Shown piece by piece: positions 43,276 to 54,563 of a DNA stretch of 64,000 nt. The translations under genes were made by a program, and so were the position numbers. The notes under the pieces are model-generated. The model was not told the origin of the DNA. It did no database searches and saw only the letters and a list, made by a program, of their open reading frames with translations. The number at the start of each line of letters is the position of its first letter. Positions within the stretch are counted from its first letter, which is position 1. Source of the stretch: Micromonospora sp. NBRC 110009 (GTDB lineage: Bacteria; Actinomycetota; Actinomycetes; Mycobacteriales; Micromonosporaceae); the NCBI RefSeq assembly GCF_030518795.1, contig NZ_CP130427.1:2914001-2978000 (forward strand). The letters run 5' to 3'.

Positions 43276-43530
43276 GTGAAGCTCAAGCTCGATCTCCACG
43301 ACATCTACAACAGGGGCTATGAGATCGACCGCGCCCTGCGCGACATCATGAACGAGGCGGTGGCGAAGAAGGCCACCCTGGTGGAGATCATCCCCGGCAA
43401 GGGCTCGGGCCAGCTCAAGAAGAAGGTGCTGCGCTTCCTCGACCAGAAGGACGTCAAGCAGCTCTACCACCGGGTCGAGAAGGACTCGAAGAACTTCGGC
43501 CGCCTCTTCGTCCACTTCCGCTGGAAGTAG
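43276..43530 (+). CDS. Smr domain protein
   Basis: 84 residues starting MKLKLDLHDIYNRGYEIDRA. It is a stand-alone Smr domain: N-terminal LDLHD motif, EIIPGKGSGQLKKKVLRFL with the conserved GxG, and C-terminal FGRLFVHFRWK. Smr domains can nick nucleic acids or act on stalled ribosomes and mRNA; which applies here is not known. It begins 22 bp after the terminator of the TPR gene. Confidence 0.88.
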   Translation: MKLKLDLHDIYNRGYEIDRALRDIMNEAVAKKATLVEIIPGKGSGQLKKKVLRFLDQKDVKQLYHRVEKDSKNFGRLFVHFRWK

Positions 43531-43594
43531 GCGCGGCGCGGCACCGGGCACCGATAATCCTCGGGGGTGCGGCGCCACGGGCGGGAGGCCGGGC

Positions 43595-44818
43595 ATGACG
43601 ACCGGGGGCAGCGGCGAGCTGGTGCGCCGGCCGAGCGGGTCGACCCGGGCGACCCTGCTGGAGCTGCTCTTCGACGTCGTCTTCGTGGCCGCCCTGGCGT
43701 TGATCTCGATGCAGCTCGCCGACCGTGGGTCGTGGCCCGGTATCGCGCCGGTCGTGCTCATGCTGATGGCGGTCTGGTGGACCTGGTCGATCACCTCGAC
43801 CACCACCGACTTCTACGACCCCGACCAGCGGCCGATCCAGGCGATCCTGATGGTCACCATGCTCGGTGCGGTGGTGACGGCGGCCTCGCTGGCCGCCGAC
43901 GCCCACCCGCTGGTCTTCGCTGTCGGCTACGTCGTCCCGCACCTCTTCCGGGGCGTGGTGCTGGTGAGCGTGCTGCACCTGCGCCGGCACCAGGCCGAGG
44001 AGCGGGCCGCGCGCTTCTTCTTCTGGTTCCTGGTCTCCGGCGTGTTCTGGATCGGTGGGGCGTTGCTGCCGGACGCCGTGCGCTGGACGGTCTGGACCGT
44101 CGCCGTGACGATCGACTACGTCTCGGCCGCGGTCCGCTATCCCACGCCCCGGCTCGGTCGGGTCCCGAACATGCAGTACGAGCGGACGACCGCGCATCTG
44201 GGTGAGCGGTACCAGCAGTTCGTCATCCTGGCGCTCGGCGACGTCATCCTGGTGCCGACCCTGGAGATCAGCCGCGCCGACTTCACCGGCGCCCGGTCGA
44301 TCGCCTTCCTGGCCGCCTTCGCCACCATGCTGCTGCTCTGGCAGATCTACGTCCTGGGGGCCGGTGAGATCGCGCGGACGACCGCCCCGCGAGTGCTCCG
44401 GCGGGCGACCCGGCTGGCCCCGTACACGCACCTGGCCATGCTGTCCGGCGTGGTCGGCATCGCCGCCGGTTTCGACCTGGTCGTCGAGCGGCCCACCGGC
44501 GACACTCCGGCGCGCTGGATCGGGCTGATCCTGGGCGGGCCGGCGCTCTTCCTGCTCGGGCGCACCGTGTTCACCTACCGGATCCTCGGCACGATGCCGT
44601 GGCACCGGGTGGTCTGGCTGCTGGTCCTCGTGGCCGCGATGCCGTGGCTGGGCCGCTGGCCCCCGGTGCTGGTCACCGCCTTTGTCGTGCTGGTGCTGGC
44701 CGGGGTGGTGGTCGGCGATGCGATGCGCGGGCGGTCGACCGGCCCCAGGTCGCGGAGCCGGAGCGGTGCCGGTGGCCCCCGGGACCACCCGGGGGCCACC
44801 GCCGGTCAGAGCGGGTAG
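43595..44818 (+). CDS. ltrA: Low temperature requirement protein A (LtrA) family membrane protein
   Basis: 407 residues, ATG with GGAGG upstream. About ten to eleven membrane segments; the family signature TLLELLFDVVFVAALALISM lies near the N-terminus, followed by WWTWSITSTTTDFYDPD. LtrA was named for cold growth in Listeria; its molecular role is still unclear. The 3' end overlaps the convergent peptidase gene by 13 bp. Confidence 0.88.
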   Translation: MTTGGSGELVRRPSGSTRATLLELLFDVVFVAALALISMQLADRGSWPGIAPVVLMLMAVWWTWSITSTTTDFYDPDQRPIQAILMVTMLGAVVTAASLAADAHPLVFAVGYVVPHLFRGVVLVSVLHLRRHQAEERAARFFFWFLVSGVFWIGGALLPDAVRWTVWTVAVTIDYVSAAVRYPTPRLGRVPNMQYERTTAHLGERYQQFVILALGDVILVPTLEISRADFTGARSIAFLAAFATMLLLWQIYVLGAGEIARTTAPRVLRRATRLAPYTHLAMLSGVVGIAAGFDLVVERPTGDTPARWIGLILGGPALFLLGRTVFTYRILGTMPWHRVVWLLVLVAAMPWLGRWPPVLVTAFVVLVLAGVVVGDAMRGRSTGPRSRSRSGAGGPRDHPGATAGQSG

Positions 44819-47184
44819 GTCCGGGCCACCGCCAGCATCTCCGAGCTGTGCGAGCCGACCACCCCGACGTCGGTGGGCCGCGCCCGGAACCCGGGCAGGC
44901 CGGTCAGCCCGTCGCTGGCGTCCATGGCGCGCAGGTTCACCTGTCCGGCCTTCGGCACCAGGGTCAGGGTCACCTCGACGCCCTCCGGTGGCGGGGCATG
45001 GAAGACGATCCCGAAGCCCCACCGGCCGTCGCGGGCCTTGACCGGCACGTCCCGCCCGGCCACCGTCGCCGAGCGAACGGTGGCGGTGGTCGTGTCCACG
45101 TGCAGGGAGAGCAGCCGGACCGGCCGCTGCGGCACCACCCGCAGCCGCAGCACCCGCTGGTCGCCGGTGCGGGTGTCGGAGAGCGTCTCCAGCTTCGGGG
45201 CCGGCAGGTTGGCCGCTGCGGCCGGGCCGGCCCGCAGTTCGCCGTCGCCGAGGCCGGGGAACTCGTCGGCGACGTCGACCGGCTTGTCGACGTAGCCGTC
45301 GGTCCAGGGCTGCGGGGCGTCCTCGTGGCTGAGCCACCGGGCCTGCCCGGTGCCGGCGTCGAGCGCGTACATCAGGTGGGTCGGCACCGGGTGCGCGGCG
45401 TCGAAGCGGTCCACGGCCAGGCCGACCCCGGCGAGCACCAGGGCGGCGAGCGCGGCGGCGCCGGCCGGCAGCGCGCCCAGCCGGCGGGCCCGCAGCGCCC
45501 CCAGGCCGCGCTGGCCGCCGGCCTGCGGGTGCAGCAGGTCGACCACCGGCAGCGCGGCCAGGCCGAGCAGCACCGCGAAGAGCGCGGCCACGCCGCCCAT
45601 GGCCATGCCGAGCGCGGGGAAGAGCAGCACCACGGTCGGCAGCAGGATCACCACGGCCACCGCGGCGGCCAGGGTCACCGCCACCACCGGCCAGGGGCCG
45701 TCCCGCCGGGTGGCCAGGGCCAGCAGGCCGGCGAGCGCGCCGGCCAGGGCGGGCAGCGTGGCCAGGTACGCCCCGCCGGGCACCAGCACGGCGAGCAGCA
45801 CCCCGAACAGGGCCAGCCAGAGCAGCCCGCCGAAGGCCAGCGCGGCCGGGCCGGCCCAGCGGCGGGTCAGCGCGTACCAGGTGGACACGACGGCGGCGGC
45901 CAGCGCCACCACGGCCAGCCGGTACCAGACCGGCCGGTACGGGTCGAGCAGCTCGGCGTACCCCGGTCGGATGGTGGTGATCGCGGCCCAGAGCAGCCAC
46001 GCGGCCAGCGGGGCGGCGACGATCGGGATCAGGGCCAGCCCGACGCCGGCGGCGAGCCGGCCGGCGCCGGCGCGGCCGCGCCGGCGCAGCAGCCAGCCGA
46101 GCACCCCGACCGCGACCAGGGCGGCGAGCGCCAGCGGCAGGGTCAGCCAGCCGGGGTAGCGGATCAGGCCGCCCGGCACCGGGAAGTAGGTGGCGTCGTG
46201 GTCGGCGCGCAGCTCCCGCAGGTCGGTCCGGCCGAACTCGCGGGCCACGCCGAGCGCGTTGTCGCCGTGCATCTGCAGGCTGCCCCGGTCCATCGCGGCC
46301 GGGGTGTCCAGCGGCGTGTGGTAGACCGCGCCCCCGTCGATGTACGCCGAGTTCAGTCCGACGAAGTCGTGGTCCAGGAACGCGGTGAAGTCGGTGTCGT
46401 TGGGCAGCGCCCGGTAGATCTCCACGGCGAACGAGGTGCCCACCGGGTGCGGTGCCGCCCGGCCGAAGACGTCCACCAGCTTCGCGTTGTTCCGGGACGT
46501 CTCGAACATGATCACCGGGCCGGTGGAGCCGCGCGCCTCCAGGTTGAGCACCACGCCGCCGTCGGCGGCCAGCGGATGGCTGGCCGCGAACCCGGACGCC
46601 CCGCAGAGGCAGGCCTCCTCCGCGTCGGTGAGCACGAAGACGATGTCGTTGCGGGGGCGCGGGCCGGCGGTCAGCGCCCGGGCCACCTCGAGGATGCTGG
46701 ACGTGCCGGCGGCGTCGTCGTTGCCGCCCGGCCCGGACTGCACCGAGTCGTAGTGGGCCACCAGGAAGACCCGGCCGGTCGGGTCGGTGCCGGGCAGCCG
46801 GGCCACCACGTTGCGGACCCGGGCCAGCGTGGCCCCGCCGGCCGCCCCGCTGAGCTGCCCCGCCTCGGGGGCGACCGTGTCCTGCACCTCGGTCTCCAGG
46901 CCCAGCCCGCGCAGCACGCCCACGACGTGCTCCCGGACCTGGTCGTTGGCGGCGCTACCGGCCACGTGCGGCCGCGCGGCGATGACCTTGACGTTCTGGT
47001 AGGCCCGCGCGGCGCTGAACTCGCTCGCCGGCGCGTCGGCCGGGCGTGGCGCCGGGGTGGCCAGGTCGACCAGGACGCCCGCGCCGACGGCGAGCAGCGC
47101 GACGAGCGCCGCGACCGCGGCGAGCGGTCGCCGGCGGGGCCGGGCCAGCGCCCGGTCGGCGGGGCGGGTGGGGGGTACGCCCAC
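44806..47184 (-). CDS. Membrane-bound M28-family metallopeptidase
   Basis: 792 residues from GTG 47184, with GAGGAG 5 nt upstream. One N-terminal membrane helix is followed by an M28 domain (~60-320): VAHYDSVQSGPGGNDDAAGTSS holds zinc-binding His and Asp, and FVLTDAEEACLCGASGF the catalytic and metal-binding acidic residues. Seven or more membrane segments follow (about 345-600), then an extracytoplasmic beta-rich domain of ~190 residues. This is the Fxna/ER-aminopeptidase-like architecture. It probably trims peptides or amino termini outside the membrane. Confidence 0.88.
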   Translation of the reverse strand: MGVPPTRPADRALARPRRRPLAAVAALVALLAVGAGVLVDLATPAPRPADAPASEFSAARAYQNVKVIAARPHVAGSAANDQVREHVVGVLRGLGLETEVQDTVAPEAGQLSGAAGGATLARVRNVVARLPGTDPTGRVFLVAHYDSVQSGPGGNDDAAGTSSILEVARALTAGPRPRNDIVFVLTDAEEACLCGASGFAASHPLAADGGVVLNLEARGSTGPVIMFETSRNNAKLVDVFGRAAPHPVGTSFAVEIYRALPNDTDFTAFLDHDFVGLNSAYIDGGAVYHTPLDTPAAMDRGSLQMHGDNALGVAREFGRTDLRELRADHDATYFPVPGGLIRYPGWLTLPLALAALVAVGVLGWLLRRRGRAGAGRLAAGVGLALIPIVAAPLAAWLLWAAITTIRPGYAELLDPYRPVWYRLAVVALAAAVVSTWYALTRRWAGPAALAFGGLLWLALFGVLLAVLVPGGAYLATLPALAGALAGLLALATRRDGPWPVVAVTLAAAVAVVILLPTVVLLFPALGMAMGGVAALFAVLLGLAALPVVDLLHPQAGGQRGLGALRARRLGALPAGAAALAALVLAGVGLAVDRFDAAHPVPTHLMYALDAGTGQARWLSHEDAPQPWTDGYVDKPVDVADEFPGLGDGELRAGPAAAANLPAPKLETLSDTRTGDQRVLRLRVVPQRPVRLLSLHVDTTTATVRSATVAGRDVPVKARDGRWGFGIVFHAPPPEGVEVTLTLVPKAGQVNLRAMDASDGLTGLPGFRARPTDVGVVGSHSSEMLAVARTYPL

Positions 47185-47410
47185 GGGAACTCCTCGGGGA
47201 TGGGTCGGGGTGGGGATCATCCTGCACCCCGGCGACCTGCGACGGCACTCCCCGGCCGGTCGGCGCGCTCCGTGCCCGACCCGGGTCGCGGCGTAACATC
47301 ATTGGTCTGCCCGGACGCTTCCCGCTGGGTGGGCCGTGCCCGCCCCGCCCGCGCCGACTTCCGTCGTGTTGTGTGCGACCGTTGTCTGATACAGGATCAG
47401 CAGGGCACTC

Positions 47411-47427
47411 GGAAGGAGCCCGACATC
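47411..47427 (+). promoter_or_regulatory. Ribosome binding site ahead of a possible ATC start codon
   Basis: GGAAGGAG (47411-47418) is followed after six bases by ATC (47425-47427), in frame with the phosphatase gene. No ATG, GTG or TTG lies at this ideal distance. The next in-frame candidate is GTG 47455, without a good ribosome site. Confidence 0.45.
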
Positions 47428-48689
47428 ACCAGCGAACTCCCGCGTCTCGCGGCGGTGACCCGGCCGCACCGGGGGCCCGGCCTGCCCGGGTCCGCCGTCG
47501 TGCCGCAGGCCGGCGTCGGGCGCCACGCCAGCCTGCCGCCGGGTGAGCGGCTGCGGGTCCTGCTGGTCGAGGACGACGAGGGCGACGCCTTCCTGGTCGG
47601 CGAGCTGCTCGCCGAGACCAATTCCATGATCGACCTGCTGGTCGCCACCAGCCTCAGCGAGGCCCGGCAGCGGGTGATGGGGGTCGACTGCGTCCTGCTC
47701 GACCTCGGCCTGCCCGACGCGCAGGGGCTGGACGGGCTGCGCCGGGTGCTGGAGATGGCGAGCGGCGCCGCGGTCTGCGTGCTCACCGGCCGCTCCGACG
47801 AGCACCTCGGCATCGTCGCGGTCGCCGAGGGCGCCCAGGACTACCTGGTCAAGGGCCAGGTCGACGGGGTGCTGCTGACCCGGGCCCTGCGCTACGCCGT
47901 GGAGCGCAAGCGGGCCGACGAGAACGCCCGCCGGCTGCGCGAGGTGGAGCTGCGCCAGGCCGAGTCCGCCCGCCTGGAGCGGGGCCTGCTGCCGCAGCCG
48001 TTGATGACCACCGACCAGGTCTCGGTGCACACCTTCTACCGCCCCGGCCGGCACGCCGCGCTGATCGGCGGCGACTTCTACGACGTGGTGCAGACCCGGC
48101 CGGACCGGATCGAGATGATCATCGGGGACGTCTGCGGCCACGGCGTCGACGAGGCCGCCCTCGGCGTCGAGCTCCGGGTGGCCTGGCGGGCCCTGATCCT
48201 CGCCGGCGTGCCGGACGAGGAGGTGCTCCCCGCCCTGGAGCAGGTGCTGATGAGCGAGCGCCGGCTCCAGGAGATCTTCGCCACGGTCGCCACCATCCGG
48301 CTCGACCTGGCGGCCAACCGCGCCACGGTGAGACTCGCCGGCCATCCGCCGCCGCTGCTGCTCAGCGGGGGCAAGGTCACCCCGGTGCCGGCCCGGGGCG
48401 GCCTGCTGCTCGGCGTACGACCGCGCCGGCCCGTGGCCTTCGACCTGGAGTTCGACACCGATGACTGGTCCCTGCTGATGTACACCGACGGCCTCATCGA
48501 GGGTCGGGTGGGCGCCGGAGACGATCGGCTGGACGTGTCCGGGCTCACCGACCTGCTCGCCGACCCCGCCAACCGGGCGGTGCCCCTGGCCGAACTGCCC
48601 GCGTGGCTGGTCGGCCGGGCCGAGCAGCTCAACGGCGGCCCGCTCGCCGACGACGTGGCCATGCTGCTGATCACCCGGGGCGGTGGCCG

Positions 48690-48693
<4 letters not shown>
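47425..48693 (+). CDS. Response-regulator receiver fused to PP2C/SpoIIE-type phosphatase
   Basis: 422 residues if it starts at ATC 47425; GTG 47455 or GTG 47371 are the conventional alternatives. The receiver (~45-165) has LRVLLVEDDEGDAFLVGEL, phospho-acceptor Asp in VDCVLLDLGLPDA and Lys in DYLVKGQVDG. After a coiled linker the SpoIIE phosphatase (~195-415) shows metal sites GGDFYDVV and MIIGDVCGHGVDEAALG, and LLMYTDGLIEGR. It likely dephosphorylates a Ser-phosphorylated partner such as an anti-sigma antagonist when its receiver is phosphorylated, probably by the kinase whose GTG overlaps its stop. Confidence 0.9.
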
Positions 48694-50419
<1,726 letters not shown>

Positions 50420-50423
<4 letters not shown>

Positions 50424-50872
50424 CCGCACCGGCGGACGGCAAGAGCCCGATCGAGGTGCTGCTGGTCGAGGACGACCCGGGCGACGTGCTGATGACCCAG
50501 GAGGCGTTCGAGGAGCACAAGCTCCGCAACCGCCTCACGGTCGTCTCCGACGGCGCCGAGGCTCTCGCCTACCTGCGGCGCGAGGGCCAGTACGGGGACG
50601 CGGTGACCCCCGACCTGATCCTGCTCGACCTGAACCTGCCCCGCCGGGACGGCCGGGAGGTGCTGGAGGAGATCAAGCAGGACGAGCAGCTCTGCCGGAT
50701 TCCGGTCGTGGTGCTCACCACCTCCCAGGCCGACGAGGACATCCTGCGCAGCTACCAGCTGCACGCCAACGCCTACGTGACCAAGCCGGTAGACTTCGAG
50801 CGCTTCATCGCGGTGGTCCGCCAGATCGACGAGTTCTTCGTCAGCGTGGTCAAGCTGCCCCCGCGTGGCTGA
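50420..50872 (+). CDS. Single-domain response regulator, Rcp1-like
   Basis: 150 residues, ATG overlapping the kinase stop (ATGA). It is a stand-alone receiver: [20 protein letters not shown], phospho-acceptor Asp in [20 protein letters not shown], Thr in [13 protein letters not shown], Lys in [13 protein letters not shown]. There is no output domain, so it probably relays phosphate within the kinase-phosphatase module or acts by protein contact. It overlaps the next gene by 8 bp. Confidence 0.92.
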
Positions 50873-51674
50873 CCGGCTGCTGGACGACGTCGGCGCGCTG
50901 CTGCGGGAGGCCGCGGCCGAGATCGTGGTGCCGATGTTCCGACGGCTCGACGACGCGGACATCTCGGAGAAGGCACCCGGCGAGGTGGTCACCGTCGCCG
51001 ACCGACAGGCCGAGGCGTTCATCTCCGAGCGGCTGCGGCGGCTGCGCCCCGGCTCGGTGGTGGTCGGCGAGGAATCCGTCGCCGAGGATCCGGGCCTGCT
51101 GCGGCACCTGCGCGGCACCGGTGACGTCTGGCTGGTCGACCCGGTTGACGGCACCTCCAACTTCGCCGCGGGCCGGCGCCCGTTCGCCCTGATGGTGGCG
51201 CTGCTGACCGACGGTGTGCCGGCCGCCTCCTGGGTCTACGACCCCTTGGACGGGACGATGGCCGTGGGCCGCGCCGGCGCCGGGACCCGGCTGGACGGCG
51301 CACCGGTACCCGCCACCCGCGCGCTGCCGGAGCTGGGCGCGCTGCGCGGCACCGCGATGACCCGGTTCCTCCCGCCGGACGCCCGGCGGACCGCCGAGGA
51401 GGGCGGCGCGCGCATCGGCGAGCTGCTGCCCGGCCAGCACTGCGCCGGCCGGGAGTACCTGGACGTGCTCACCGGAGCCCAGCAGTTCGTTCTCTTCTGG
51501 CGCACCCTGCCCTGGGACCATGCCCCCGGCACGCTGCTGGTCCGTGAGGCCGGCGGGGTGGCCCGGCGCTTCGACGGCACCGACTACCGCCCGGGCGACG
51601 ACGGCCGGGGCCTGCTGGTGGCGGCCAGCGGCGAGATCTGGGACGAGGTCCGGTCGGCGCTGCTCGACGGCTGA
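50865..51674 (+). CDS. Inositol monophosphatase family protein
   Basis: 269 residues, GTG start inside the end of the response regulator gene. Metal-binding motifs: [11 protein letters not shown] (~63-73) and [15 protein letters not shown] (~86-100), and [15 protein letters not shown] near residue 215. It should dephosphorylate inositol-1-phosphate, histidinol phosphate or a related sugar phosphate with magnesium. In actinobacteria inositol monophosphatases also feed mycothiol and phosphatidylinositol synthesis. The tight overlap with the signalling genes is more likely transcriptional than functional. Confidence 0.88.
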   Translation: MADRLLDDVGALLREAAAEIVVPMFRRLDDADISEKAPGEVVTVADRQAEAFISERLRRLRPGSVVVGEESVAEDPGLLRHLRGTGDVWLVDPVDGTSNFAAGRRPFALMVALLTDGVPAASWVYDPLDGTMAVGRAGAGTRLDGAPVPATRALPELGALRGTAMTRFLPPDARRTAEEGGARIGELLPGQHCAGREYLDVLTGAQQFVLFWRTLPWDHAPGTLLVREAGGVARRFDGTDYRPGDDGRGLLVAASGEIWDEVRSALLDG

Positions 51675-51901
51675 GGCGGCTCTCCCCGGGGCCCGCGACG
51701 GCCATGATCGTCACGCCGGAGCGACCGCGTCGGCACACTGCGTCGACATTCGGCGACGTCCGAGGTCGGGGGCCCGGTCCGACGGGCGTGGTCCGGTATC
51801 GTGACCGGCGGTTTCGCCAGCAGGCCGCCGTCCGGGGCCGGCGGAACCGCCGCCGCGCAGAGTTCGTCCGGGGGGCCGGCGGTCGACGGAAGGACGCCTT
51901 C

Positions 51902-52939
51902 GTGCCCAGGACCAGGCTGATCCGGCGGCGAGCCCGCCGGCCGTTGCTCGCCCTGCTCACCGCGACGGCCCTGCTGCTCGGCGCGGGTCTCGCCCCGGCC
52001 GCGCCGGCGGCCGCCGCGCCCAGCCCGAGCGCGCCCGACGAGGGTGGCAGCAAGCAGCTCCGGGCGGCTCTCGAAGCGGCGGCGAAGGGGCACATCGAAG
52101 CCAAGGCCCGCCTCGACAACTCCAAGCGCCGGCAGGTGGCGCTGACCGCGCAGCTCAAGCAGCTCGAGGTACGCCTGGTCGAGCTGACCGCGCAGGTGGG
52201 CGAGGTGGCCGCGCAGTCGTACCGGGTGGGTCGGCTGACCCCGGTGTCGATGCTGCTGGCCAGCTCCGACCCGAACGCCTTCCTCAAGCGGGCCGCCGAG
52301 CTGGACGTGATGGCCCAGCGGGACAGCAAGCGGCTGCACGACCTGAGCGAGGCGAAGGCCGAGGCGGCCCGGGCCAAGCTGGCCCTCGACGGCGAGGTCC
52401 GCGAGCAGCAGAAGCAGCTCGCCATCCTGGCGAAGAAGAAGCGGGACGCCGAGGTCGCGCTGGCGAAGGTGAGTTCCGGCAGCGGCTCCGGCTTCGGCGG
52501 TGGCTCCGCCTCGGCCAGGCCGGCCCCGCGCAACCCGGACGGTTCCTGGCCGTCGGAGTCCTGCTCGGTAAACGACCCGACCACCTCCGGCTGCATCACG
52601 CCGCGCACCCTGCACATGCTCGAGCAGGCCAAGGCGGCCGGCTACAAGCGCTACGTGTCCTGCTACCGCAGTGGCGGCGACGGCGAGCACCCCAAGGGGC
52701 GGGCCTGCGACTTCGCCGCCGCCAGCGGCGGCTTCGAGAACGTCTCGGCCACCGGCGGGGACAAGGCGTACGGCGACAGCCTGGCCAGCTGGGCCAAGAA
52801 CAACGCCAACCGCCTCGGCATCATGTACGTCATCTGGTATCGGCAGATCTGGATGCCGAACACCGGCTGGCGGGCGTACAGCGGGGGCGGCAGCCCCGCC
52901 GCCGACCACACAAACCATGTTCACATCTCGATGTACTGA
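51902..52939 (+). CDS. Secreted coiled-coil protein with C-terminal LAS-like peptidase domain (ARB-07466/VldE type)
   Basis: 345 residues from GTG 51902 (GGAAGG upstream). Signal peptide ~1-40 (RRPLLALLTATALLLGAGLA). A coiled-coil segment spans ~50-185 (LRAALEAAAKGHIEAKARLD, LKQLEVRLVELTAQVGEVAA), then a Gly/Ser linker. The C-terminal ~130 residues carry a VanY/LAS-like metal site pattern with GEHPKGRACDF and NHVHISMY. This resembles NlpC-independent cell-wall peptidase or septal coiled-coil proteins. Probably acts on peptidoglycan; catalytic activity not proven by sequence. Confidence 0.8.
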   Translation: MPRTRLIRRRARRPLLALLTATALLLGAGLAPAAPAAAAPSPSAPDEGGSKQLRAALEAAAKGHIEAKARLDNSKRRQVALTAQLKQLEVRLVELTAQVGEVAAQSYRVGRLTPVSMLLASSDPNAFLKRAAELDVMAQRDSKRLHDLSEAKAEAARAKLALDGEVREQQKQLAILAKKKRDAEVALAKVSSGSGSGFGGGSASARPAPRNPDGSWPSESCSVNDPTTSGCITPRTLHMLEQAKAAGYKRYVSCYRSGGDGEHPKGRACDFAAASGGFENVSATGGDKAYGDSLASWAKNNANRLGIMYVIWYRQIWMPNTGWRAYSGGGSPAADHTNHVHISMY

Positions 52940-52975
52940 GCCGGGTGCCCGGGAACGCTGCGTACCATCGCGACG

Positions 52976-54529
52976 GTGAGCAGCACATCGTCCGACGTCA
53001 CGGTGGAGTCCGCGCCCGCCGCGCCGACCCCGCCACGGGCCCTGCCGAACGGGCTCGCCGCGTTCCTGGTCTTCCTCTCCAGCGGGGCAGTGCTGGTGCT
53101 GGAGACCGTCTCGCTCCGCCTGGTCGGCCCGTACGTCGGGGTGACCCTCCAGGTGACCAGCTCGGTCATCGGCATGGCGTTGGGCGCCATCGCGTACGGG
53201 GCGTGGATGGGCGGGTGGCTGGCCGACCGGCGGGACCCGCGCACCCTGCTCGCCCCGGCCCTGGTGCTGGCCGGCATCGCCACCGCGGTCACCCTCCCCG
53301 TCGTCCGGTACGCCGGTGAGGTGCTGCGCGGCGGCGCGGCGAGCGGGATCCTCCTGCTGACCGCGCTGGCCGTGCTGGTGCCCGCGGGGCTGCTCGCCGC
53401 GGTGACCCCGCTGGTGGTGAAGCTCCAGCTCGCGGACCTGCGCCGGACCGGCCAGGTGGTCGGGCGGCTCTCCGGCATCGGCACCCTCGGCGGGATCACC
53501 GCCACCCTGGTCACCGGTTTCGTGCTGGTGGCCGCGCTGCCCAGCACGGTGATCGTGCTCGGGCTGGGCGCCGTGCTCGGGGTGACCGGGCTGGTGCTCG
53601 GGGCGTACCTGCGCCGGGGGGCGGGGGCCGGGCTGCCCGGTCCGGGCCGGGCGAAGGCGGCCCTGGCGGTGCTCGGCCTGGCCGGGGCCGGCCTCTCCGC
53701 GGTCGCCCCGAATCCGTGCGACGTCGAGACGGCCTACCACTGCGCGCGCATCGAGGTGGACGAGCAGTGGACGCAGGGGCGGACGCTCTTCCTCAACTCC
53801 GCCGAGCACTCGTACGTCGACCTGGCCGAGCCGACCCGCCTGAAGTACGCGTACACCCAGTGGATCGGCCTGGTGGCCGACGAGGCCGCGCCGAAGGGGC
53901 AGCGGCTGGACGCCCTGCACCTCGGCGGTGGTGGCTTCACCATTCCGCGCTACCTCGCCGCCACCCGACCCGGCACCGACAGCCTGGTCTTCGAGATCGA
54001 CGGCGAGCTGGTCGAGCTGGACCGGCGGGAGCTGGGCGTGCGGACCGGCCCGGAGCTGACGGCGAAGATCGGCGATGCGCGGGTGCTGCTCGGCGCCGAG
54101 CCGACGGACAGCCGGGACTTCATCGTCGGCGACGCCTTCGGCCATCTGGTCGTGCCGTGGCACCTGGCGACCCGGGAGATGGCCGCCGACATCCGGCGGG
54201 TGCTCCGCCCGGGCGGCAGCTACGTGCAGAACGTCATCGACTACCCGCCGGGCAGGTTCATCCGGGCCGAGCTGGCCACCGTCGCGGCCGAGTTCCGCAA
54301 CGTCGCGCTGATCGCCCCGCCGGGGGCGATCGCCGGCCGGTCCGGCGCCAACTTCCTCATCGTCGGCTCGGACGCGCCGCTGCCGCTGGCCCGGCTGACC
54401 GACGGGCTGCGCGGCCTGCCGGAGCAGGCGGTGCTGCTGCAGGGCGACGAGCTGGCCGCGTTCGTCGGGGACGCCATGGTGCTGACCGACGATTACGCCC
54501 CGGTGGACCAGCTCCTCGCGACCGCCTAA
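52976..54529 (+). CDS. Membrane-fused spermidine synthase-like protein
   Basis: 517 residues, GTG start. The first ~245 residues hold about seven hydrophobic segments (FLVFLSSGAVLVLETVSLRL, then GILLLTALAVLVPAGLLAAV). The C-terminal ~260 residues are a spermidine/spermine synthase-like Rossmann fold: LHLGGGGFTIPRYLAATRPG (GGGxxxxPR motif), SLVFEIDGELVELDRRELG, and FIVGDAFGHLVVPWHLATRE. In soluble enzymes this fold transfers aminopropyl groups; membrane-fused forms are widespread but uncharacterised. Substrate not certain. Confidence 0.85.
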   Translation: MSSTSSDVTVESAPAAPTPPRALPNGLAAFLVFLSSGAVLVLETVSLRLVGPYVGVTLQVTSSVIGMALGAIAYGAWMGGWLADRRDPRTLLAPALVLAGIATAVTLPVVRYAGEVLRGGAASGILLLTALAVLVPAGLLAAVTPLVVKLQLADLRRTGQVVGRLSGIGTLGGITATLVTGFVLVAALPSTVIVLGLGAVLGVTGLVLGAYLRRGAGAGLPGPGRAKAALAVLGLAGAGLSAVAPNPCDVETAYHCARIEVDEQWTQGRTLFLNSAEHSYVDLAEPTRLKYAYTQWIGLVADEAAPKGQRLDALHLGGGGFTIPRYLAATRPGTDSLVFEIDGELVELDRRELGVRTGPELTAKIGDARVLLGAEPTDSRDFIVGDAFGHLVVPWHLATREMAADIRRVLRPGGSYVQNVIDYPPGRFIRAELATVAAEFRNVALIAPPGAIAGRSGANFLIVGSDAPLPLARLTDGLRGLPEQAVLLQGDELAAFVGDAMVLTDDYAPVDQLLATA

Positions 54530-54563
54530 CGGGTGACTTTTCTGACCGATTCCGACCCATCAG

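Noticed and set aside
44599..47424. Upstream extension of the phosphatase frame by over 900 codons
   Set aside because: It runs antisense to the M28 peptidase and is not protein-like; the phosphatase is taken to begin near its ribosome site.
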